Positions 53,921-61,779 of a DNA stretch of 64,000 nucleotides are shown one piece after another; position 1 is the stretch's first letter; each line of letters begins with the position of its first letter. Both the position numbers and the translations under genes were made by a program. Source of the stretch: an uncultured Bacteroidales bacterium (GTDB lineage: Bacteria > Bacteroidota > Bacteroidia > Bacteroidales > Bacteroidaceae). The notes below the pieces were generated by a model. That model did no database searches. It was not told where the DNA came from and worked only from the letters and a program-made list of their open reading frames with translations. The DNA is taken from positions 1-64,000 of the forward strand of contig CACXXT010000005.1 of assembly GCA_902771725.1 (NCBI GenBank), given 5' to 3'.

Positions 53921-55669
53921 TTAATTCTTTTTATACGTGAACCCTATCGTCCGGCTCTTGTCCATCAGCTCCGCCTCGCAGTACTTCCCGATGACGTCCA
54001 GCGAAGCCTGCTGCCCCGTGAGGATGAAGTCCACGGTGAGTTTGCGGGCGATGTTCTCGATCTGTCCGCCGGTGAAGTCATACCGCGCGGCCAGCACACG
54101 GGCTTCCTCCTCCGTGATGTCCTCCAGTATGCTGTCCCACAGCTTTGCCCGGACCTCCTCCTTCGGCTTGTGGAACTCCACCTTATACAGGAACCGGCGC
54201 TCGAAAGCCTTGTCCAGGTTGCTGGTGAGGTTCGTCGTGGCGATGAGGATGCCGTCGAGGTTCTCTATCTCCTGGAGGATGATGTTCTGCATCGCGTTGT
54301 CCATCCTGTCCACGGCCTGGTCTATTTTTTCCGTCCGTTTGTTGATGAGCGCGTCGGCCTCGTTGAAGAAGAGGATGGGCATCACTTCGCATGCCAGGCA
54401 GGCACGGCGGTACTGCTGGAACACCTGCTTGATGTTCTTCTCGCTCTCGCCCACGAACTTGTCGCGCATACCGGCGATATTGACCTCCATGATGTCGCGT
54501 CCCGTCTGGCGGGCAATCTGCAGCACCGTCTCCGTCTTTCCCGTTCCGGGAGCGCCGTAGAACAGGCATGCGAATCCCTGTCGCAGTCCCTTTTCCCTCA
54601 GGCGCTGCTGAATCCTCGAGAAATGATCCAGGTCCAGGAAACGCTGCAGCTGCTCTATCTGCTCGCCATCCTCGTCGTTGTAGAACATACTCTTCACCTC
54701 GATGGAATCATGACGTTTCAGGTTGTGCAGCTCTTCCTGGCTGGGAACGTTGCACTTCGTCTTGGGCTCGTAGCCTTCCAGCAGTTCCTCCTTGCACTTC
54801 CTTGTGAGTACAAACTGTTCGTTACTGGCCATGCCTTCGTTGCACTTGGGCTCCAGCAGACCATCCACGATGAGCGGGTGCGTCCCGTCCTGGAGTTCCC
54901 GCTGAAGTTCGTCGGTCTCTATGATTTCCCCATAGCAGTCGTTCAGGCATGGAATGGTCACCCCTTCATCTTTCGTGTTGGCCCACAAATTGTAGTCATG
55001 GATGGCTAACAGCAGCAGGGACTGAATGTGGATGTCATCCTTGTAGTCGTAGATCTTCTGGCAGAGGGGCAGTTGGGGGTTGGCTTTGCACAATATGACC
55101 AGCCACTCCTCGATGTCATCCATGCCGCAATCCCGGGTGAATAACGACTTCCGGAGGTAACGGCTCATCACCTTGATGAACTCCTCAACCGTCAGGCTGT
55201 CGATCTTCTCCGGCACAAACACCTCGTTGTGGCGCAATGCGGTGACGACGCCGAACTGCAGCTTGAATCCCTGGAACTGGCCTCCGTTTTCCCTCACGCC
55301 CTTGCGTACCAGCCATCTTCTGGCCACCAGGTCGTCGATGTCGTCCGTGTAGGTCATGATGGAGATACGTGTGCAGTTCAGGAACTTGCCAATCCCCCTC
55401 CAGCTCATGGCCTCGCCGGATTCCACGAGTATGGCCAGGATGACAACCTGCATTTTCGTCATCCCGAATTTCTTCGTGAGGTATCCCAGGGGTTTCTTGG
55501 CAGACTCCCAGAACTCTTCGGAGAGCGCGCAGCCCTCAGCCAGTTCCACGATCCTGCTCAGTGCGGTGATGATGTCCCATCGCGCGGGTTCCTTATAATC
55601 TTTAGGCTGCCATGCAGCCTCGGGGAAGTCCATCGTGGACTGGAAACGTTGTATTGCTAGTTTTCTCAT
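53921..55669 (-). CDS. AAA+ ATPase with N-terminal winged-helix-like region
   Basis: 582 residues. Residues 60-160 resemble a winged helix (MTKMQVVILAILVESGEAMSWRGIGKFLNCTRISIMTYTDDIDDLVARRWLV). The AAA domain (about 340-560) has Walker A G-A-P-G-T-G-K-T near 371, Walker B P-I-L-F-F-N-E-A-D near 430 (Asn in place of the usual Asp, as often seen in this Bacteroidetes family), sensor ATTNLTSNLD and arginine finger FERRFLYKVEF. This is the membrane-free FtsH/spastin-like type that remodels protein complexes. It is convergent with the AddBA operon. Promoter TACCTTTG at 55720-55713. Confidence 0.85.
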   Translation of the reverse strand: MRKLAIQRFQSTMDFPEAAWQPKDYKEPARWDIITALSRIVELAEGCALSEEFWESAKKPLGYLTKKFGMTKMQVVILAILVESGEAMSWRGIGKFLNCTRISIMTYTDDIDDLVARRWLVRKGVRENGGQFQGFKLQFGVVTALRHNEVFVPEKIDSLTVEEFIKVMSRYLRKSLFTRDCGMDDIEEWLVILCKANPQLPLCQKIYDYKDDIHIQSLLLLAIHDYNLWANTKDEGVTIPCLNDCYGEIIETDELQRELQDGTHPLIVDGLLEPKCNEGMASNEQFVLTRKCKEELLEGYEPKTKCNVPSQEELHNLKRHDSIEVKSMFYNDEDGEQIEQLQRFLDLDHFSRIQQRLREKGLRQGFACLFYGAPGTGKTETVLQIARQTGRDIMEVNIAGMRDKFVGESEKNIKQVFQQYRRACLACEVMPILFFNEADALINKRTEKIDQAVDRMDNAMQNIILQEIENLDGILIATTNLTSNLDKAFERRFLYKVEFHKPKEEVRAKLWDSILEDITEEEARVLAARYDFTGGQIENIARKLTVDFILTGQQASLDVIGKYCEAELMDKSRTIGFTYKKN

Positions 55670-55712
55670 AGTGGTGGGGTTTATAGGTGAGACTTATGTT
55701 ATTTTCGGCGGC

Positions 55713-55720
55713 AAAGGTAC
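55713..55720 (-). promoter_or_regulatory. -7 element of the AAA+ ATPase gene
   Basis: GAAAGTCCGTACCTTTGCCGCC on the minus strand, 43 bp before the ATG (GAAAGTCCG directly precedes TACCTTTG). The extended part is shared with 43858 and 56613, but the CTAGCTAGCA box is absent. Confidence 0.65.
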
Positions 55721-55807
55721 GGACTTTCATTCCTTCAATAGCTCCATGTTGAGTGGTTATTTCCATTTTGGAAACAACCACTTCTTTTTCCAACTCATGC
55801 GTCCGGC

Positions 55808-56542
55808 TCAGTCAACAAACATATTGTACACCAGGACCCCGTCGTACTTCTCGTCCTCCTCGAACACCTCCTTGGGTACGAACTCGCCCGTCTCCTCGAC
55901 GACATAACCCTCCACGCCATCCTTGTGGAAGATCATATTCTCGTCGATATCTCCTTCTACGCTGTCGTACTCCGGCATCACGAAGTAGCCAGTCGAGGTG
56001 TCTATACCGCCGAACTTGCCGTCGCGCTCCAGCTGCATGAATCCATTCATGGGCTCATAGTATTTCTCCATCACGTTCGGAACGACCACCTCGCCTTTGG
56101 GGTTGACCAGGCCGAAATGGCTCTCGTCGCCGTCCCACCATGCTATGTAGAGTCCGGCATAGGGGTACCACTTCAGCAGGTCGAAGCGGAAGTCGCAGAT
56201 CACCCTCCCAGTGCCGTCGGCAGCCACGATGCCGTACTTGCCGTTCTTCATCGCAGCCACCTGGGACATTCGGGATGCATAACAATCACCCTCGAAGGTG
56301 AAGCCTTCATACTCGGCGGGAAGCAGGATCTGTCCTACGGGATTCTTGACCCCCTTCTTGCCCGTGGCTGGATCCTCGAACACGTAGTTCGACAGGTCGT
56401 AATGCCCAATGAGGGAATTCAATTTCTCCATCGCCTCAAACGACTGCTCTTCGGTAAGTTCTCTGCCGCATAAATCGAGCAGCGATTTGAACTCTTTCAG
56501 CACTTCCAGGCTGGGTCTCGGTAATTTTGTCTCTTGTTCCAT
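55808..56542 (-). CDS. WG-repeat protein
   Basis: 244 residues from ATG 56542. An N-terminal helical part (KLPRPSLEVLKEFKSLLDLCGRELTEEQSFEAMEKLNSLI) is followed by four or five WG-like beta repeats: KNPVGQILLPAEYEGF, MKNGKYGIVAADGTGRVICDF, HFGLVNPKGEVVVPN, ERDGKFGGIDTSTGYFVMPEYDSV. The fold is probably a propeller-like scaffold for protein contacts. No signal peptide. Preceded by a CTAGCTAGCA-type promoter and a 60-nt leader. Confidence 0.83.
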   Translation of the reverse strand: MEQETKLPRPSLEVLKEFKSLLDLCGRELTEEQSFEAMEKLNSLIGHYDLSNYVFEDPATGKKGVKNPVGQILLPAEYEGFTFEGDCYASRMSQVAAMKNGKYGIVAADGTGRVICDFRFDLLKWYPYAGLYIAWWDGDESHFGLVNPKGEVVVPNVMEKYYEPMNGFMQLERDGKFGGIDTSTGYFVMPEYDSVEGDIDENMIFHKDGVEGYVVEETGEFVPKEVFEEDEKYDGVLVYNMFVD

Positions 56543-56605
56543 ATTTGTTGTTATTTTAAAATGAATAATAAGGTATTGAACACCGGTTGGATTTGAAATC
56601 CGCTG

Positions 56606-56650
56606 CAAAGGTACGGACTTTCTGCAATCCGGGCAAGCTTTGCTAGCTAG
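56606..56650 (-). promoter_or_regulatory. CTAGCTAGCA box plus promoter of the WG-repeat gene
   Basis: On the minus strand CTAGCTAGCA starts at 56650, CAGAAAGTCCG follows, and TACCTTTG starts at 56613: 37 bp start to start, as at sbcDC and the acidic-protein operon. Confidence 0.7.
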
Positions 56651-56750
56651 CAAAAACAGCCTCCCCCCGTTTTTTCTTGGAAACTATATTCTTTAGCATA
56701 TTTCCGGCAGAAAATCCAGTCTCCCTCTTGCCCCGTCGGATTGTTTCTGC

Positions 56751-56758
56751 TATTTTTG
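56751..56758 (+). promoter_or_regulatory. -7 element of Sel1 gene B, duplicated promoter
   Basis: TATTTTTGCAAAAAC, preceded by CTTGCCCCGTCGGATTGTTT and CTGC and followed by TTTGGATTATGGC, nearly identical to Sel1 gene A on the other strand. Confidence 0.7.
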
Positions 56759-56783
56759 CAAAAACAACGAAAAAATTTGGATT

Positions 56784-59700
56784 ATGGCAGATAGTGAATG
56801 GTACGACAAGGCATGCGAGCTCTTGGCTCGTAAAGAGTATGCCGAGGCTATGCCTTGTTTAATGAAAGCCATTGAAGAAGGAGACGTGCGAGCCTTTTTC
56901 GACGTGGGTTTTTTGTATTTTTTCGGAATAGGTGTAGAAAAGGACGAGACGCTGACTTTTTGCTACTTTCAGCAAGGAGCCGAAGCCGGCGACACGGGCT
57001 GCATAGCCCGCTTGGGGGATTGCTATTATTGGGGATATGGTGTAGAGAAAGATCTACAGAAGGCAGTCTTCTACTTTGAAAAAGCGGCCAAAGCAGGTGA
57101 TACGGAATCCATGTATAATATCGGAATTTGCTATGAATATGGAGATGGTGTTAGCAAGAACATAGAGAAAGCCTTGTATTGGTTTGAAAAAGCAGCTAGA
57201 GAAGATTTTATTCCCGCCATTCTTAAACTAGGTACTCTATACTATCGTGGCAAAAAGGTAGAAAAAAACCTGAAGAAAGCATTCGGCTACTACAGTAGGG
57301 CTGCAGAGAAAGGCGACCCTGAAGGGATGGAGTGTCTCTCCGAATTCTATGAAAAGGGCCTTGTTATCGCGAAGGATCTGGAAAAGGCCAAGGTACTATG
57401 TCAAGAAGCCTATGATACTTTTTATGAACTTGCGACAACGAAGGACGATGCGAAGGCCCTGTTAAAAATGGGGAATTTCTATATGTATGGATTACCACTT
57501 ATTGGCATAGAGCAGGACTATGTTCAGGCTATTTACTACTTTCAAAAAGGAGCCGAAGCCGACAACACGGACTGTCTAGAAAAGTTAGGGGTATGCTATC
57601 ATTGGGGGTATGGTGTAGAGATAGATCTTAAAAAGGCAGCCTTCTACCATGAAAAAGCGGCCAAAGCAGGCATTGTACCCGCAATGTTGAATCTCGGACT
57701 TTGCTATGAATATGGAGATGGTGTTAGCAAGAACATAGAGAAAGCCTTGTATTGGTTTGAAAAAGCAGCTAGAGAAGATTTTATTCTCGCCATTCTTGAA
57801 CTAGGTACTCTATACTATTATGGCAAAAAGGTAGAAAAAAACCTGAAGAAAGCATTCGACTACTATAGTAGGGCTGCAGAGAAGGGCAACCCATATGGAA
57901 AGCTAAAAGTCGCTGAATTCTATGAAAAGGGCCTAGTTATCGCGAAGAATCTGGATAAAGCCAAGGTACTTTGTCAAGAAGCCTATGATGTTTTTTATGA
58001 ACTTGCGACAACGAAGGACGATGCGGAGGCCCTGTTAAAAATGGGACAATTCTATATGTATGGATTGCCACTTATTGGCATAGAGCAGGACTATGTTCAG
58101 GCTATTTACTACTTTCAAAAAGGGGCAAAGGCAGGAGACCCAAACTGTGCAGAAATGTTGGGGTTATGCTATCATATTGGATGTGGTGTAGAGATAGATC
58201 TACAGAAGGCAGCCTTCTACTATGAAAAAGCGGCCAAAGCAGGCATTGTACCCGCAATGCATAATCTCGGACTTTCCTATAAGCGTGGACAGGGTGTTAG
58301 CAAGAACATAGAGAAAGCCCTGTATTGGTTTGAAAAAGCAGCTAGCGAAGATCATATTCACGCCATAGTAGCACTAGGGGTCATCTATTCTTCTGGTGAA
58401 TCTATAGAAAAAGATCTGGAGAAGTCGTTCGGCTACTTCAGCAGGGCTGCAGAGAAAGGCGACCCACTTGGAAAGCTAAAAGTCGCTGAATTCTATGAAA
58501 AAGGGCTTTTTGTCGCTAAGGATTTGAAGAAAGCCAAGACATTGTATCAAAAAGCCTATGATGCTTATTATGAGCTTGCTGCAACGGAGGACGATAGGGA
58601 TGCCCAGTACAGGATAAGTGCTTTATATATGGATGGGTTGCCACTCATCGGATTGGAGCAGGACTATGTTCAGGCTACTGAATGGCTTGAAAGAGCTGCA
58701 CTTGCCGGTGATGATCGTGCTCAAAACACACTAGGGATTCTCTATCGATTTGGTCTAGGAGTCGGCAAGAACTATGAGAAGTCTTTTAACTGGTTTTACC
58801 AGGCAGCCCAAAGGGGGAGTGTGGTTGCCGTGAACAATATGGCAGATTGCTATTATTTTGGAGAAGGTGTACCACAGGATTTTCAGAAAGCTGCGGAATA
58901 CTACATTAAGGCTGCTCAATTAGGACATCGCTCAAGCCAGATGAGGGTGGGTGCAATTTACATGAAAGGAAAGGGTGTGGAACAAGACTACACACAAGCT
59001 GTACGCTGGCTGAAGGAAAGTTGCAAGAAGGGAGAAAGACTCGCCTTTGCACTATTGGGACATTGCTACCTCAAAGGACTGGGAGTGGACCAGGACCAGG
59101 AGGAAGCCTTCCGACTCTATCAGAAGGGAGCAAAACTGGGTGATCCGCAAGCCAAGGTCTCGATGGCAGAGTGCCTGATAGAAGGATGGGGAACAAAAAG
59201 AAACATCAGGCAGGCTCGCGAGATTCTGGAATCTGTATGCAATGACGAGAAAGAATACCGCGAAAAACTAGTGACTTTTAAAATTTATAAAGGGCAATTA
59301 TATGAAACTTGGGTGAATCCTTTTAATATGAAATACCAGGCACTCTTTGCCAAGGCGTACTATCTCCGGGGACTTCTGTACAATTCCAAGAAGGGTGCCG
59401 GCAAGGCTGACCCCTACAAGTCACTGGCCATGCTCCGAATGGCAGAAAAGCTGGGCTACGAGGGCGAAGGCAAGGCGCCGGCCGAACTGATAGCAGAGAT
59501 CGAGGGCACGTGCAAGCTCAATTGCTGGCTGGAAATCAGGAAAGGCGAACCCACCAGGATGGGGGATTACCACATCATTATCCACCACGACGCCGTCAGC
59601 GAGACGGAGGTCCAATTCAATTCTAACCGCCAGAAGTTCTGCTATATGCTGATGATGTTCTTCGCATCCAACGCATCCGACAAAGGCTCTATGCCGGGAC

Positions 59701-60137
59701 TGACAGCCCCTTATTTCTGCTATGCCAGAGAGCGGCTCGTCAGCTTGGCCATTTTTACCAAGATGCAAACCAGCGGTGTGAAAAGATGGATTGACGATTT
59801 CATCTATGACAGAAATTATAATTACGACCCACAAAAATATTCCAACGAATTCGGAAGTACCAAACTTCGTTTAAGCAATAGCATGAGCAAAGACGAACTG
59901 GAGCTCTTCGGTGTGAAAAGTGTAAAGGAAGAAGTTAACATGAGATGCATAGCTGCCAGCCCGGAGCAAATCATCATCCCAGAGGAGCTGCAGCAATATG
60001 CCTTGAACCTGCCCACCCTGGCACACATGAATAATTTCAATGTATATAGGCATCGAACCGCCGACTACGGCAAGTTCCTGCAAAGGTACGAAGAGGAGCT
60101 GGAGGACTGGGACGAAGGCGGACTGGTCAACGAATAG
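56784..60137 (+). CDS. Sel1-repeat protein B with unique C-terminal domain
   Basis: 1117 residues, around twenty Sel1-like repeats in residues 10-880, then the same C-terminal domain as protein A (RMGDYHIIIHHD, RQKFCYMLMMFFASN, KRWIDDFIYD, YSNEFGSTKLRLSNSM, ...YGKFLQRYEEELEDWDE). Within the repeats a 573-bp (191-aa) block occurs three times in tandem: GGAGATGGTG at 57141 and 57714 and its equivalent at 58287. The copies are so similar that the duplication must be recent. No signal peptide. It is probably a cytoplasmic scaffold. The repeat-rich part is AT-richer than the flanking genes. Confidence 0.87.
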   Translation: MADSEWYDKACELLARKEYAEAMPCLMKAIEEGDVRAFFDVGFLYFFGIGVEKDETLTFCYFQQGAEAGDTGCIARLGDCYYWGYGVEKDLQKAVFYFEKAAKAGDTESMYNIGICYEYGDGVSKNIEKALYWFEKAAREDFIPAILKLGTLYYRGKKVEKNLKKAFGYYSRAAEKGDPEGMECLSEFYEKGLVIAKDLEKAKVLCQEAYDTFYELATTKDDAKALLKMGNFYMYGLPLIGIEQDYVQAIYYFQKGAEADNTDCLEKLGVCYHWGYGVEIDLKKAAFYHEKAAKAGIVPAMLNLGLCYEYGDGVSKNIEKALYWFEKAAREDFILAILELGTLYYYGKKVEKNLKKAFDYYSRAAEKGNPYGKLKVAEFYEKGLVIAKNLDKAKVLCQEAYDVFYELATTKDDAEALLKMGQFYMYGLPLIGIEQDYVQAIYYFQKGAKAGDPNCAEMLGLCYHIGCGVEIDLQKAAFYYEKAAKAGIVPAMHNLGLSYKRGQGVSKNIEKALYWFEKAASEDHIHAIVALGVIYSSGESIEKDLEKSFGYFSRAAEKGDPLGKLKVAEFYEKGLFVAKDLKKAKTLYQKAYDAYYELAATEDDRDAQYRISALYMDGLPLIGLEQDYVQATEWLERAALAGDDRAQNTLGILYRFGLGVGKNYEKSFNWFYQAAQRGSVVAVNNMADCYYFGEGVPQDFQKAAEYYIKAAQLGHRSSQMRVGAIYMKGKGVEQDYTQAVRWLKESCKKGERLAFALLGHCYLKGLGVDQDQEEAFRLYQKGAKLGDPQAKVSMAECLIEGWGTKRNIRQAREILESVCNDEKEYREKLVTFKIYKGQLYETWVNPFNMKYQALFAKAYYLRGLLYNSKKGAGKADPYKSLAMLRMAEKLGYEGEGKAPAELIAEIEGTCKLNCWLEIRKGEPTRMGDYHIIIHHDAVSETEVQFNSNRQKFCYMLMMFFASNASDKGSMPGLTAPYFCYARERLVSLAIFTKMQTSGVKRWIDDFIYDRNYNYDPQKYSNEFGSTKLRLSNSMSKDELELFGVKSVKEEVNMRCIAASPEQIIIPEELQQYALNLPTLAHMNNFNVYRHRTADYGKFLQRYEEELEDWDEGGLVNE

Positions 60138-60143
60138 ACCCTT

Positions 60144-60180
60144 CCGATTTCGCAAATGATATACTGATATACTGATATAC
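60144..60180 (+). repeat. CCGATTTCGCAAATG repeat, copy 4
   Basis: CCGATTTCGCAAATGATATA and two GATATACT units directly after the Sel1 B stop. No GAGAGGAG hairpin is attached to this copy. Confidence 0.85.
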
Positions 60181-60196
60181 GGAAACCGGCACAAAA

Positions 60197-60238
60197 ACGG
60201 AGCATACCATCCGAGTGGGTGGGTATGCTCCGTTCTTC
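60197..60238 (+). terminator. Terminator of Sel1 gene B
   Basis: ACGGAGCATACC...GGTATGCTCCGT, 12-bp perfect stem, then TCTT. Confidence 0.8.
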
Positions 60239-60426
60239 AGTTTGTAGGTCAAATTGTTTCTGCATAGATAGCAAAAAGCTGACGCATGGGAGCAAAAAAA
60301 CAAGGAAAACTTTTCCTTAGGTACAGAAAAAACACCCCAGAACCCCCTGCCCTCCGAAGAAAAAGGATGATTTCCTTGCGCCGACGGAAGAAATCATTTA
60401 TCTTTGCCGCCAAGAACAGAACAACC

Positions 60427-60735
60427 ATGACCCGCCCGCAAGTCATCAAACAGATACGCAAGCGCATGCACGAGAGCTTCCCGGAAGTGAAGCTCGTGCT
60501 CTACGGCTCCGAGGCACGAGGCGACGCGCGCCCCGACTCGGACATCGACCTGCTGGTGCTCGTCAATCAGCACACACTCACCCTCTCAGACGAAATGGCC
60601 ATGATACGCCCACTCTATGACATAGAACTCTCCACAGGCGTCATCATCAATCCCCTCTTCGTCTGCAAACACCAGTGGGGCAAACCCGCCACACCCTTCT
60701 ACGAGAACGTCACGCGCGAGGGAGTGGAAATCTAA
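60427..60735 (+). CDS. Minimal nucleotidyltransferase (MNT antitoxin-like), second copy
   Basis: 102 residues from ATG 60427, 19 bp after a TATCTTTGCCGCC promoter element (60401). Motif G-S-E-A-R-G-D-A-R-P-D-S-D-I-D-L-L gives the GS and D-x-D site. Ends FYENVTREGVEI, normal for MNT proteins. The expected HEPN partner survives only as its C-terminus directly downstream. Confidence 0.83.
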   Translation: MTRPQVIKQIRKRMHESFPEVKLVLYGSEARGDARPDSDIDLLVLVNQHTLTLSDEMAMIRPLYDIELSTGVIINPLFVCKHQWGKPATPFYENVTREGVEI

Positions 60736-60907
60736 TACAGAACAGCTCTACAGCCTCGTCTTTGCCAAACGGACTTCCGGCGACTATGAGGACTATTTCA
60801 CCAACGATCTCTCCACGGTGGAGGAACTGCAACCGCAGGTACTGGATTTCGTCCAGCGCTTAGATGCACTCGTCCAGCAGTGGCTCAGTCAGCAGACATC
60901 TTCTTAG
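60731..60907 (+). pseudogene. HEPN toxin remnant (C-terminal part only)
   Basis: In a frame one step from the MNT gene, codons from 60731 read SNTEQLYSLVFAKRTSGDYE, continuing to the stop at 60905-60907. L-Y-x-L-V/I-F-A-K-R-T/Q-x-G-D-Y-E-D is the typical end of HepT-like HEPN proteins. The first about 80-90 residues, including the RNA-cleaving helices, are absent and there is no start codon. Confidence 0.7.
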
Positions 60908-61676
60908 AATCTGCTGCTGCTTGGTGCTCTGCGACGCTTGACCCTTCAAGAAAGAAACGGCTACCGATTTAGCAAATAAACCAAAGACACACTCAACTGC
61001 TTCGCGCGCGTTAATCGCTCCATACCCGTTCAATCAGATATGGCTATCGGATTCGTACACAAGCCGCGGTCTGCCCTCCAGGGAAGTGGTCTACTATGCA
61101 TCAGGTGACTACATCAGAAAACCACCATCCGTGTGTACGGATTTCATCGGAACTGATGAACGGGTATCGACCGGAATATGCCACGATCTGGTCTTTATTG
61201 GGGACTTCCGGTTGAAAAAAGAATGTTATAGGATATCTGCCTACTGTCCGATGCTGCTGACTGAATTTCGCCCGACGTAGGCAATTCTCAATAGCGCCAG
61301 TTCAAAGTACCTGATCTTCGGCATGACCTTACAGTTTTGCGAAGCCATCATATGGTTTTCCAAATACATCAAACAACATAGCAACAAGGCAGAAAACCTT
61401 GCCCACTGTAGGAAGTTGGTTAAGAAAGAAAAATCTTAATAAGATACGATATTTTGAAAGGGCAAAATCACCACCTAAACAGCATCTCAATAATACATAT
61501 TGTTGCCGTCCTCGGTGAACGGATATCCCCGTTTTGGGCGGGTGGATATCGTCCGTTTTCAGCATTTCTTGCTGCAGTTCTCCATCTTTGCATCCGTTGG
61601 ATATATGACAACTAAGCCCGTTTTGTCCATCCCCAAACAACTGAGCCGTCGTCTTTGCGTAGCATCCATAAATGGA
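60908..61676. other. Stretch of about 0.8 kb without a convincing gene
   Basis: Open frames here (for example 61086-61280 and 61329-61730 on the minus strand) have no recognisable motifs and poor codon character. It includes a GGATATCC/GGATATCG repeat pair near 61521-61552 and a CCATCTTTGCATCC promoter-like string at 61585-61598, 11 bp before a 37-codon frame (61605-61718). Probably decayed sequence. Confidence 0.5.
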
Positions 61677-61714
61677 AAAGAGGAGAGTAGCCCTATGACC
61701 ACCCTCCTCTCTTT
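61677..61714 (+). terminator. Hairpin joined to repeat copy 5
   Basis: AAGAGGAG...CTCCTCTCTTTCTG, the same hairpin sequence as after sbcDC and after the Schlafen operon, here without an obvious gene in front. Confidence 0.6.
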
Positions 61715-61732
61715 CTGATGTTACCTCCACAT

Positions 61733-61767
61733 CCGATTTCGCAAATGATATATTGATATACTGGTAT
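61733..61767 (+). repeat. CCGATTTCGCAAATG repeat, copy 5
   Basis: CCTCCACATCCGATTTCGCA, continuing AATGATATATTGATATACTG; two units. Close to the 3' end of the methyltransferase gene. Confidence 0.85.
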
Positions 61768-61779
61768 GCAGGGATGTGG

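Noticed and set aside
61086..61730. Possible genes in the 60.9-61.7 kb gap
   Set aside because: Short frames on both strands lack motifs, ribosome sites and plausible codon usage.
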